Assembly (NCBI GenBank): GCA_040880585.1
Contig: JBBDID010000042.1
Location: 1 to 64,000 of the forward strand
Length of the DNA stretch: 64,000 nt
Reading direction: 5' to 3'
Source: Paracrocinitomix sp040880585
Lineage (GTDB): Bacteria > Bacteroidota > Bacteroidia > Flavobacteriales_D > Crocinitomicaceae
In this document: positions 17,701 to 24,563 of the stretch, one piece after another
Position numbering within the stretch: the first letter of the stretch is position 1
Layout: every line of letters begins with the position of its first letter
Position numbers and translations under genes: made by a program
Notes under the pieces: model-generated
The model's database searches: none
The model's input: the letters and a program-made list of their open reading frames with translations, nothing else
Told to the model about the DNA's origin: nothing

Positions 17701-17920
17701 CATCAACATCCAGAAGCGGGATATTGTAGGTAAAATCTCCGGTAGTTAAATTTACCATTTCTGAAGTAGATGCCGGTTCAAATCCTGTAAGATTCACATC
17801 AACAGGCCCTGGCGTTAAAGCCATTGAAATGGTCGGGAACGCAACTTGTCCCAGCATGTTAAAGGCTATATATACAGCCAAGCCTTTTGTAAAATAGGAG
17901 TTTCTTATTCGCTTAAACAT
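11747..17920 (-). CDS. 2057-aa exported protein with SpvB-like N-terminus
   Basis: After a signal peptide (residues about 1-34) the protein reads MVNLTTGDFTYNIPLLDVDG, then GLGWSLNVGAINR, which follows the pattern of the SpvB/TcaC N-terminal region of Tc-toxin B components and related RHS-associated proteins. Residues about 110-300 are Gly/Ser-rich with alternating hydrophobic residues, as in stacked beta sheets. The long middle is beta-rich and unassigned. At about 1840-1985 there is a jelly-roll, carbohydrate-binding-module-like stretch (HTGRYSLRM ... FVYFDDVRIQPF), followed by a last YD-type unit (FYQYDEEGSLVRII). There is no sorting tail. It lies between the OmpH-like gene (12 bp) and the 257-aa gene (8 bp). 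Function as a shell or carrier partner of the RHS protein is inferred. Confidence 0.85.
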   Translation of the reverse strand: MFKRIRNSYFTKGLAVYIAFNMLGQVAFPTISMALTPGPVDVNLTGFEPASTSEMVNLTTGDFTYNIPLLDVDGYPINIAYHGGIGMDQEASSVGLGWSLNVGAINRIKRGLPDDFNGDEVKTTMKMRPQLSMGGSIGGSWEVIGFDGEIFDVGLNANLGIGINYSNYVGLSTEVFGGLSVQANAGVISGSLGVQVNSNSQNGMSITPNAKVHLGKEDGGPQLGIGIGYTYNSLSGVTNKSLSLSLGGIPRIPTSSFPLSAVVPVSAVSYTPSVQFETASISANFDFSLGLEACLNSLSGQFKAYKSQTCLKKSVETIPAYGFMFEEEHVGEPEYLLDFNQEGVVQTNRFIANLPVTNHTYDLYSATAQGLGFTFRSHRSEVGIVSEMSRENTINGVGVSAEISGLDLFQGGINVDIPSGNVSSGKWTQGNHAEPNMNFKSTAPGGTDSKKYEKTYFKKFGNRSTIDGSFYSNMGEDEAIEQKLLKAGPMHFGQVGFVDADGNIEFSSNNNNHYKSERDLRNTNIQYLNAEQADQYALQTNVENYNLSDYAYLGGSYTSGTVSRYGSLSSEAKEHHLSEMTVLKGDGSRYVYGIPVINTKTEEVTFNVSDESSNDAGILTKDCQAGKVSYGANDNSLNNTRGVTNLYLKREIPAYASSYLLTAYLSSNYIDRTEDGPTPDDFGGYTKFNYAKSSTQNKWRFPFESNEAYFNEGMKSDIYDDMGSYVYGERDQWHLHSIETKNFVAEFHYGERDDAFGVDGENGGIAGANNAKRLEKIELYTRKGKVNGEAPIKTVHFEYDYSLCQNVPNNNSSVSGQKGKLTLTGIYFTYGDSPRGKLHKYTFDYASGNQNPDYTEGSQDRWGVYKPVPGGAGCAYDDSLTNMEYPYTDQDTGNTNAYAGAWMLKTIHLPSGSDISVEVESDDYSYVQDERADRMFMIRGFSESSTFVSGGEEEELYDSPGGDHTPHNYLHVEVGDLGDNASDAKNNFFSNYLKPHEELYFKILVKLPSTVPPIYPVGSKASDYDYVSGYAEIDVGATEVYDQGSDGTYETVAIKLKGVCIEDDCKNPANLGTNPVAKASWQFIRKYATHILNPVLGDIYKYDGEAECGVIADVPQYEEDDELEADQEVEDEGNFFQNIINTGASHIQNLESLGGLNNMMAAFHYAAKCKPGKSWVRLGTGTDPKLGGGHRVKKIEVTDNWNNVSSEATSTYGTAYTYTTEAEFGDHPTISSGVASYEPIHSGGDENAMRSPIDYDIDVKMRVNDEEFQELPFGESIFANPTVAYSKITVNNISYTDVTQNATGTTVYENYTAKDFPVIFDHTGFASGDAIESTNDWTALFTMEAFSHLTMSQGFSLHLNDMHGKFKSKTVYGQAYGTNPPKVYFMEHEYYTDNSNHKKLDNLMTVVDEEGVISSKYMGRDLDMVMNLVETSSLYSTTTVGAGIDASLCVFSFPVPSVWYSNFSQENRFRSSTTTKVVTSNGILKEVRLNDKGRYKISRNLIFDQTTGVPVVTEIQHEAPGLNNPSYEVPIYQYDYPAYWKYAGMGAASANWGSTFDGIVSSSCAIILANKENYLEPGDELAVYNTSTGAYLEKVWVVENESTGEYFIAAQNGDNPAFTPGSSHQYRVIRSGKRNLLGSTMASVTSTTKNTTNPYTTAPTDVINASAVEYTEDAFGYVSTKSAVDKDNYCGLYTGDIVNPYVRGLRGNWNLLASYVYDYTRNQSTGNSRIDGVLTAYTQFWQYNNTSGEWEKNSGTNFDERWIQSALATLFDREGYNLESKDALGIYSSILLGYNKTLKIGEAVNSRYYEIGFDGFEDHTYDQSADCTEPHFRFWDENERYAVPLEGEAHTGRYSLRMQAAETYLHISDVVNSVDHSTTNHSKPYTIQSQEMISGHTLISSETDTSKYVLTLWAKETGGNGNVTNYDGVQVDLTYDGNTITDRIEKRTNIINGWQRIEISFALPPETIVGSKEFKITLKNKGNEFVYFDDVRIQPFNSEMVTYVIDPVTLRLWATLDSRNFATFYQYDEEGSLVRIIQETERGRVTVQENRAGIQIQ

Positions 17921-17932
17921 AATTTTTTACTT

Positions 17933-18478
17933 TTACCTTCCGCTATATTTTTTATTACAAAATGCCAGCACTTCTTCGGTTACATCCATTTTCTCTTCTG
18001 CATACATGATGTTGCCTGATCCACTGGCTCCAAAAATGACTTCATACTCCTGTTTCTCACCATATTCTTTTACAAAAGCGTTCAGCTTTTCCCAGATTTT
18101 TTCATTATAATGTTGGCTGGTAATTGATAAATCTTCGTTTATCTTTTGTTCATATTGCTGAAATTCGGCGAAACGATACTGATAATTTTGGATCATTTCA
18201 TCTGTAGCTTTTCCTGTCCTTACATGCTGCTCCATTTGTGAAAGCTCATTTTTAAAGCGCATCAGATCTGCTTCTTTTTCTTGTTTAATCACTTCAAATT
18301 CTGCATCCAGTTCCTGTTGATAGGTAAAACCGGCATATAATTCACCGGTAACGACATAGACCTGTCCCTGACTTTTACCTGCATCTAAATTGCCAATCAC
18401 CAAATAGGATAAAATAGCAATCAACAAAACGGTGTTGAGTATCGATAATTTAAATTTTCTGGTTTTTTCGTCCGACAT
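17933..18478 (-). CDS. OmpH/Skp-like periplasmic chaperone
   Basis: A 181-aa protein with an N-terminal membrane anchor or uncleaved signal at about residues 11-28, followed by QVYVVTGELYAGF, a long charged coiled-coil-forming stretch (about residues 50-130) and a C-terminal segment (EYEVIFGASGSGNIMYAEEKMDVTEEVL) that follows the OmpH/Skp pattern, in which a small beta body carries two long helical arms. Known Skp proteins hold unfolded outer-membrane and secreted proteins in the periplasm. What is unusual is the location: it lies inside the RHS operon, 12 bp before the 2057-aa gene and 11 bp after the DNRLRE gene, and not beside bamA as housekeeping copies usually do. A dedicated export chaperone for the giant proteins is a reasonable inference. 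Confidence 0.8.
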   Translation of the reverse strand: MSDEKTRKFKLSILNTVLLIAILSYLVIGNLDAGKSQGQVYVVTGELYAGFTYQQELDAEFEVIKQEKEADLMRFKNELSQMEQHVRTGKATDEMIQNYQYRFAEFQQYEQKINEDLSITSQHYNEKIWEKLNAFVKEYGEKQEYEVIFGASGSGNIMYAEEKMDVTEEVLAFCNKKYSGR

Positions 18479-18489
18479 TTGATCAATTT

Positions 18490-21400
18490 TTAATTTCTAA
18501 TTCTCAAATAGTGTTCTTCGCCTTTAACATTGGTAATAGTCAGCATGTAAAATCCTGCTGCTTGAGCACTTAGGTCAATGCTGTACCGGTTATCTGCGTT
18601 TTTCTTTAAGATGCCTGTGCCGTCTTTTACATCAAGACTGTAGTTCCCTGAGGATACAACATTGCCGTTTGCATCCTTTATTTCATATAGCAGATCTGAC
18701 TGATTATATTCACCTGTATACTGAAAATCCAGTTTCCCTAAATGTGCCGAATAGTAACTGCCGTCTGTATAAGGTTTTGTTTTGGCGATAAAAGAGGTAG
18801 TTTTTGGGTAACAGAAATTAGCTCGGGCGTTCACCAACTTCACAATATGCCCTGAACTCTTATATTGTCTTAAGTAGAGTTTCTCTTTACCTAATGCGGT
18901 TGATGTGACCGTTTCTTTTAGTACACCGTTGTCATATACTTTTGCCGTGGCTATAGTTCCAGCATTGTCAATCAAATCCATCCTGATTTCTTCACCATTA
19001 TGAGTAAAGAAATAGGAGACGTATCCGTTTTCATCATATACAAATACTGCAGCTGATTGTAAGCCTCCACCAAAATAAAGAACAGCCACAGATATGGGCG
19101 AATCACCATTGGCATCCTCAAACTTGAGCCAGTTATACGAAAGATTGTATAAACTCCCAATTTTACTTGCCAGTTTGTTTTCAAAGATGACCCAGTTGGT
19201 TTTATCTTCTTCAGAGGTATTCAGCGAGTTGGCAGTTCCTTCTGTGGCAAATGTAGTAGGATAGATCTCCAGTGTTGGATTGAGATCTGTAAGATCACTT
19301 ACATTTTGCCATAGAACAGGGTAGGATAATATAAATTCTTCTGAAGCTGTAAAGGGGCCAAAACTCCCCAGGCTGTAGGTATAACTCAAGCTATAAATAC
19401 CGGCTGGTAAATGCTCAGTAGCAGATGATGTACCGGATGCTACTGCTGTTCCGTTTTCATCATAAATGGTATATGAAGTTATACTCCAACCGAAATAAGA
19501 AGAGTTAGGTAAACTGATCGTTATAGACCCAAGGGTTTCTAGACAGGCCAGGTTTTGAATAGAGTATTTTAGTTTTGGCTTTTTAATCAATCCACTGATT
19601 AAGGTGAAGTAGGCTTTAGAGGCAGAAGCTTTTAAATCAACTTCTACTTTCCAATCTTCCTGAGTAGAGGTCTCTATGCTGGTTTTGTTTACTTCCTCAC
19701 TGTTTTTATACATGAAAACTTCTGTATCTTCCTTGGTAAGCTTGAGCAGATCCCCAACAATTACCGTAGTAGAATCGATAATAGTATCCGTTTTCATAAA
19801 GTATACCTTTCCACTGCTCTTAACATCAGCTGAAAATTCGAAATCACTACTGCCTGTTGGGAAACTGTCATCCATGTTATTAAAACCAATTTGATAGTCA
19901 CCATCCAAACTGACGACCTCAAATTCAATTCCGCCGTCATCCTCTTCTGCCAAACTCAAAAGCATAGTGGCTTCTGCCGTACTTGATCCGGATTTAACTT
20001 TTAAGGTGTCTCCGTCAACATCTATATTGGTAGAATCAAACACTTCAAGTGACGGACTCACAATTGCTGATTGATTGAAGATCAGATTCCCATTGTTGTC
20101 ATATACACCTACAAAATAGCGTCCGGGTAAAATATCTTTATAGGTGTAGGTTTGACTATTGGTATTCCCCGCATAAAAAGTTGCAGAGTCAATCGGAATA
20201 GAATCTTTTACGGCATGCCATAAAGAGTCTAAAGGTGGTAACGAATCACGACTAAGTAAATAGGTATATGGCAACTCCCCATTAGGCGCATTTACCACAA
20301 TTTCTCCTAAGCCGGTAGTGTCGTTCCATTCAGTTGTAATCGTTGACTTGACCTCAAAGGATAATACAAATTTTGGTCTATCTGCTGCAGTAGTATGATC
20401 TGAAGAACCATAGAGCAATCTAGCCCACGTAGAGGGAGGAAATTCAGCGATTTCCATCTTAAATCCATAATTTTGATCCGGATTATTTTGCCAGAAATCA
20501 ACAAAAGGTTTTAAATCCACTGTGTCATCACGAAGTACATGTCCTGCCGGATTAGTTTCAGGAATACTATCTCTAACAGAATTTGACGTAGATGGTTTAA
20601 TATTCCAAGTAACAACATCCTCTTCCCAGTCAGAAGTAATCAGGTCAACATACGTCTTATTAGAACTAGAAGAAGAGCGGTAATGAGCATTAGTACCTGA
20701 GGAATACACACCATACATATAAAATTTAGCCATATCAATATCCAGTAGGTAATCAAAGTCCATTTTAAACTTTGAAACATTCCACCTGGTGTAAGTAACA
20801 TTATCATCTGAATAAGGCATTAAGAATAGGAAACTACTGTTGTTGTTATCTGGATTATCATCTGCAAGAAGTGCATCCTCCCAATACATAGATGAGGTAT
20901 CACTGTGATTGGCAAACATTTCAACAGTTGTGGTATCCCCCTCTTCACCTAACAGAAAATACCTGTAATTCTTATACCCTAAATCATCCTCTACATGTAA
21001 TAAATAAAGTCCGGGGGCAAGCCCTCCCATATCAGCATTGGCTATGTTAGACCCACTTTCAAGCGAGGAAGTGCTTCCGTCCTCAAATTTGAACCACTCG
21101 TAGTAATCATAAGTCCCTGAGCCCTTACTTACCAAAGCTTTGATTTCACCGTCTGAATTACCATTTGTGCAATGCTTCACATAACCACTGATTTCAATTG
21201 GCATCACATAAGTTACTTCTAAATACGGGTCATAGGTGGTTCCTGAGTACTCTATTGTGTTGTATCTCCCACCCCTTGTTGTACCTGATTCACTTTGTAA
21301 TCTCATGCACCAACCGTGGTTATTTGAAGGATAATTCACCATAGTTTGTACGTGGCTTTTCACGTCAAAGGTGTGCCATCCTGTATTATCAATATCGTCA

Positions 21401-21789
21401 TCAGGTACAGAAATTTGATCGGATGTAATTGTAGTAGGTTGATTATTCCAGGTGTATCCACTTCCCGTAAAATCAGTTTGATTTCGCTGAATATAAATTG
21501 GATGATCAGCACCATTATTTACCCACGAGCAATACATTTTTAAGGATGCAGAAGTGACAATTGCATTTTCAGGAATTGCGGAAAGATCGTAACGAGTGAA
21601 AATTCTGTATGTATTTCCATTGTAATAGTAATACATATAAGTGCGGGTACTATAATCAGAAGTAGGTGAGCCACTATACACATAAGTATCGTATAAAGGA
21701 TCTAATGTAACAGTAGTATCCTGAGAATAATTCGTTTTTACACTTAATAACAAGAAGAACAATGTCAATATAGAGCTGATCTTTTTCAT
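18490..21789 (-). CDS. DNRLRE-domain surface protein with T9SS sorting tail
   Basis: A 1099-aa exported protein. Signal peptide at residues 1-22 (ending NYSQ). Residues about 24-195 form a DNRLRE domain (pattern DTYVYSGSPTSDYSTRTYM ... RYDLSAIPENAIVTSASLKMYC), and a second, more diverged copy spans about 285-475. The DNRLRE fold is a beta-sandwich found in bacterial surface proteins, often taken to be carbohydrate-binding. The middle contains Ig-like beta domains. The last ~75 residues end in AAGFYMLTITNVKGEEHYLR, matching the type A C-terminal sorting domain of the type IX secretion system, so it should cross the outer membrane and be surface-attached or released. It is second in the operon, 1 bp after the 21791-22303 gene. 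Confidence 0.85.
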   Translation of the reverse strand: MKKISSILTLFFLLLSVKTNYSQDTTVTLDPLYDTYVYSGSPTSDYSTRTYMYYYYNGNTYRIFTRYDLSAIPENAIVTSASLKMYCSWVNNGADHPIYIQRNQTDFTGSGYTWNNQPTTITSDQISVPDDDIDNTGWHTFDVKSHVQTMVNYPSNNHGWCMRLQSESGTTRGGRYNTIEYSGTTYDPYLEVTYVMPIEISGYVKHCTNGNSDGEIKALVSKGSGTYDYYEWFKFEDGSTSSLESGSNIANADMGGLAPGLYLLHVEDDLGYKNYRYFLLGEEGDTTTVEMFANHSDTSSMYWEDALLADDNPDNNNSSFLFLMPYSDDNVTYTRWNVSKFKMDFDYLLDIDMAKFYMYGVYSSGTNAHYRSSSSSNKTYVDLITSDWEEDVVTWNIKPSTSNSVRDSIPETNPAGHVLRDDTVDLKPFVDFWQNNPDQNYGFKMEIAEFPPSTWARLLYGSSDHTTAADRPKFVLSFEVKSTITTEWNDTTGLGEIVVNAPNGELPYTYLLSRDSLPPLDSLWHAVKDSIPIDSATFYAGNTNSQTYTYKDILPGRYFVGVYDNNGNLIFNQSAIVSPSLEVFDSTNIDVDGDTLKVKSGSSTAEATMLLSLAEEDDGGIEFEVVSLDGDYQIGFNNMDDSFPTGSSDFEFSADVKSSGKVYFMKTDTIIDSTTVIVGDLLKLTKEDTEVFMYKNSEEVNKTSIETSTQEDWKVEVDLKASASKAYFTLISGLIKKPKLKYSIQNLACLETLGSITISLPNSSYFGWSITSYTIYDENGTAVASGTSSATEHLPAGIYSLSYTYSLGSFGPFTASEEFILSYPVLWQNVSDLTDLNPTLEIYPTTFATEGTANSLNTSEEDKTNWVIFENKLASKIGSLYNLSYNWLKFEDANGDSPISVAVLYFGGGLQSAAVFVYDENGYVSYFFTHNGEEIRMDLIDNAGTIATAKVYDNGVLKETVTSTALGKEKLYLRQYKSSGHIVKLVNARANFCYPKTTSFIAKTKPYTDGSYYSAHLGKLDFQYTGEYNQSDLLYEIKDANGNVVSSGNYSLDVKDGTGILKKNADNRYSIDLSAQAAGFYMLTITNVKGEEHYLRIRN

Positions 21790-21790
21790 T

Positions 21791-22303
21791 TTATATTGTT
21801 ATCTGTTTTACAGTTGTAGACCCCATTCTCTTGTCATGATGCTCTATTGTCACTGTAATTTGCATTTGGCCGCTGAGTTCACAGTTAGACACTGTGTAGT
21901 TAACCAAACCATTTACAATTTCATTTACTGCGATCATAGAATCGTAAGGCCTTCTTTTAAGATGACAAGGCCTATGCTGATGACCATCTAACGAAATGAC
22001 TTCAAAGTGTATAAATTTGATATCGCTGATATTTGATACATCAAACTGAATATTCAAAATTGGCTGTAAGCTGTATGCAGTACCATGCGTATTAGTGGTA
22101 AGGGAATCATTTGAAAACCATACAGTATCATAAGTAATAATCTCGGTGATATTGATTTGGTCAACTAATTGAACAGTATCCGGACTCACCTGAAAAAATT
22201 CAGCAGGAATATCTGTAGTATCGCCTTCCCATGTTTGCGAATAAACATTGACCGAGATAAAACTCAGAAGTATTAGAAAGGTGTTTTTATTTATTTTAAA
22301 CAT
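21791..22303 (-). CDS. Small exported protein, first gene of the RHS operon
   Basis: A 170-aa protein from the ATG at 22303. An upstream in-frame start at 22336 is possible, but the downstream ATG puts a normal signal peptide (MFKINKNTFLILLSFISVNV, then YSQ) at the N-terminus. The mature domain is beta-rich with three Cys and three His residues; its close (GQMQITVTIEHHDKRMGSTT) is not a known sorting signal to me. I do not recognise the family. It stops one base before the DNRLRE gene starts, so the two are coupled, and it appears to be the first cistron of the seven-gene set. Confidence 0.75.
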   Translation of the reverse strand: MFKINKNTFLILLSFISVNVYSQTWEGDTTDIPAEFFQVSPDTVQLVDQINITEIITYDTVWFSNDSLTTNTHGTAYSLQPILNIQFDVSNISDIKFIHFEVISLDGHQHRPCHLKRRPYDSMIAVNEIVNGLVNYTVSNCELSGQMQITVTIEHHDKRMGSTTVKQITI

Positions 22304-22434
22304 ATTTTGAGTTAAATAAGTTTCCACCCTAAACATACACCTACTTTAAAAAACAGCATTCAGTAATTACACTTAACGTGGTATGCGGTAAACACTTACT
22401 TCCGATTTCAAATATCTAAAAAACAGCTACTTAA

Positions 22435-22457
22435 TTTTTGATAACTTTTATCAAAAA
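22435..22457. repeat. Perfect AT-rich inverted repeat
   Basis: Arms TTTTTGATAA (22435-22444) and TTATCAAAAA (22448-22457) are perfect complements with a 3-nt spacer. The repeat lies between the receiver-like gene (ending 22493) and the first gene of the RHS operon (starting 22303). It has no GC in the stem and no T-run after it in the minus direction, so it looks more like a regulator-binding palindrome than a terminator. Confidence 0.45.
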
Positions 22458-22492
22458 GCTGAATTAATGTTGCCGAAAATCTCTAATTGAGT

Positions 22493-22888
22493 TTAATTTT
22501 GGATTCCTTTATCAAAAAAATAACCCCCTTCTGAAATTAATGTAAGGGCTTCATGCATTTTACCGAATCCAAAATGCTCATAATAAACGCCTGACGCTCC
22601 ATGAGCAACGGCATCTACCAGTAGAGTTATATTTGCTCCCCGTGCTATCAATAATACCTTAATTTGCGGACAGAATATTTTGATATTTGCACAGATGGCT
22701 AATTCATTTTCGGGGACTTCTGAAAGTCTCATTAACACTATAAAAGCCTTATCAAAAACAACGGCTTTTTTAAGTGCTTCGTAATCTTTAACCATACCTA
22801 TAACCCTGCAGTCGGGTAGTCTATTGATCATCAATTTCAGTCCGTTACGGAAAATTGAATTTTGATCCAGTATCAATACGTTTATCAT
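22493..22888 (-). CDS. Degenerate receiver-domain protein without output domain
   Basis: A 131-aa protein that follows the receiver fold of NarL/LuxR-type response regulators: INVLILDQNSIFRNGLKLM at the start and AVAHGASGVYYEHFGFGKMH at the end. Only one acidic residue (D8) remains of the usual pair; the phosphoacceptor position is R54 (VLMRLSEVP in place of the family's VLMDxxMP); and the conserved Lys after GAxG is E104. So it should not be phosphorylated. There is no DNA-binding domain after residue 125. It lies on the same strand as the RHS operon, 189 bp before its first gene. It may be a phosphorylation-independent binding protein or the remnant of a regulator. Confidence 0.75.
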   Translation of the reverse strand: MINVLILDQNSIFRNGLKLMINRLPDCRVIGMVKDYEALKKAVVFDKAFIVLMRLSEVPENELAICANIKIFCPQIKVLLIARGANITLLVDAVAHGASGVYYEHFGFGKMHEALTLISEGGYFFDKGIQN

Positions 22889-23258
22889 TTTTACAAATTC
22901 AGGCGCAAAGTTTACAAACTAATAATTAGATAGGTTTCAGTGTTCCCCGTAAATTTTAATAAGCTTAACATTTGAGCTCTGTTAAAAGTTTGATTAGAAT
23001 GTAATTATTTAGCCATTGCTTAAACAAGCTTACAATTCAGTAGTGAAATATCAACGTGAAGTGACGGTATTAAGAGTGATACACCTGATGTTCTTGTACC
23101 TTTTTTACAACCAGTAAATTAATGAATTCTCTAACACTATTTGACGATCTAAATGCCATAAGGGAATGATGAGGAATAATTTATTCACTTACATAGTTTC
23201 TTGCTATAGAGCACAAGGTTTCATTAAGAAGGAAAAGAGAAAAAGCACCAATCCTTTT
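22889..23258. other. 370-bp gene-free stretch
   Basis: No ORF, RNA gene or clear terminator is visible. The base composition is AT-rich. It separates the recombinase and its small neighbours from the receiver-like gene and probably carries the promoter of the latter near 22889-22920, but no good TAnnTTTG match is present. Confidence 0.5.
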
Positions 23259-23486
23259 TCATATCCCTCCATTTTTATCAAGCCTTTCTTCGATATCAGG
23301 TAGGTAATAAAATATTCTTTTCCCTAATCGTGATGTCCTGACGTTATGCTTCTTAGGGAACTCAGACATTGCCGTGCCTTTCAAATTCAGAAAAGGCTGA
23401 ACCAGGTGTTTAGGAACCCACCCATTAACTGAGTTTTTTCGAAGGAAATTCAAGTCATTTTCTTCTACTTTATTTTCATCTGGCAT
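23259..23486 (-). CDS. Small HTH-like protein, possible excisionase
   Basis: A 75-aa protein. Its second half (VRTSRLGKRIFYYLPDIEERLDKN) resembles the winged-helix pattern of MerR/AlpA-type excisionases and mobilisation regulators, where a recognition helix is followed by a basic wing and a YYxxxDIE helix. It lies on the same strand as the recombinase at 24564-25838 with the 319-aa gene between, a common arrangement in Bacteroidota integrative elements. The assignment rests on pattern and context; a short unknown protein is the alternative. Confidence 0.5.
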   Translation of the reverse strand: MPDENKVEENDLNFLRKNSVNGWVPKHLVQPFLNLKGTAMSEFPKKHNVRTSRLGKRIFYYLPDIEERLDKNGGI

Positions 23487-23563
23487 ACATTGATTTTTTA
23501 GGATTTCAAAGCAAAGAGAAACAAATTATTCCGCATTAAATGGTGGAATTTTGCGACTGATTT

Positions 23564-24523
23564 TCACCTATCTCCAGTGAAGTCACGAATCACATGATAC
23601 TTGAACCGCTTTACTTGGTAAGGCTTTGAGATGGGTTGCTCAGTAGAATCTTTTTTTTGCGAATAATCCAATTTCGAACCGGAATAATTTTCAAAAGAAA
23701 TGACCTTGAACAAATCAAAAAAAGCAACCGCAAAATCAGCTTTATGAAAATCAAGTCCAAGTAGTTCTTGATTAATTTTCTTTAGATCATAGTAGAGTTC
23801 CTTATACGTTATTTTTTCTGGCTTTGTAGCCCCTTTTTTAATTGTTGACTCTATGTTTTTATTTGGATCAAACTTACTCTTTATTTCTGAGGCACTTAGG
23901 CTTTTCTTTAGATCAGTAGATTTAATGAATTGATTACATTTTGCCTCTATGTGCGCGTAGAAAATTTTACCGAAATCGTGTGGTTTAAATTCGACTAAAC
24001 CAAATTTATTTCTTCGATCTCGTTTTTGCTTCATCAAACGATTGATTTCTTCTTTCAACTCATGAATGATAAACTTCTTATTTGAATTCTTGGGACCGGC
24101 AAATGAATCACTTATTGCGATTACAAAATATAAGTATGTAAATTCCAGATATTTATCTAGAATATAAGTGATAGGGAAGTAAAATTCTGTTGAATTATGA
24201 AGTTTACGAACTACGCTCACGAGATCAAGTAGGCCAGTCATTTTGGATTCTATAGCCTCCATATCCAGGTTCTTCAGTAGCTCAATACTGCTGCTATCTT
24301 GATATAAAGCAACAAAGGAGAATCTTCTAGCCAATAAACTGATAATTTCCGTAGGACTCTCGTCAATTAGCTTCTTTATACGAGAAGCTTGCACCTCCAA
24401 ATCGTTAATGGCATTTCTTCTGGCTCCCATTAGATATGGCAGGCTTTGTCTTAAGATTTCCTTGTCACGTTTGATATATTCAGATCTATTCATCTGAGCA
24501 AATTTAAGTTCAATAAAATTCAT
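23564..24523 (-). CDS. 319-aa protein of unknown function next to the integrase
   Basis: A charged, mostly helical, soluble protein with no signal peptide. I do not recognise it. The central part (residues about 40-150) is a helical bundle; residues about 150-215 are very basic (KQKRDRRNKFGLVEF), which would suit nucleic-acid binding; the final part has conserved-looking aromatic positions (ELYYDLKKINQELLGLDFHKADF). It starts 40 bp after the recombinase stop on the same strand and probably shares its transcript. ATG at 24523 is used; an in-frame ATG at residue 11 is also possible. Small unknown proteins directly behind integrases are often element-specific replication, regulation or cargo genes. 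Confidence 0.6.
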   Translation of the reverse strand: MNFIELKFAQMNRSEYIKRDKEILRQSLPYLMGARRNAINDLEVQASRIKKLIDESPTEIISLLARRFSFVALYQDSSSIELLKNLDMEAIESKMTGLLDLVSVVRKLHNSTEFYFPITYILDKYLEFTYLYFVIAISDSFAGPKNSNKKFIIHELKEEINRLMKQKRDRRNKFGLVEFKPHDFGKIFYAHIEAKCNQFIKSTDLKKSLSASEIKSKFDPNKNIESTIKKGATKPEKITYKELYYDLKKINQELLGLDFHKADFAVAFFDLFKVISFENYSGSKLDYSQKKDSTEQPISKPYQVKRFKYHVIRDFTGDR

Positions 24524-24563
24524 TTAGCCCCTAGCTAGGCCCTAAAAATTTCTTAATTAGGGG

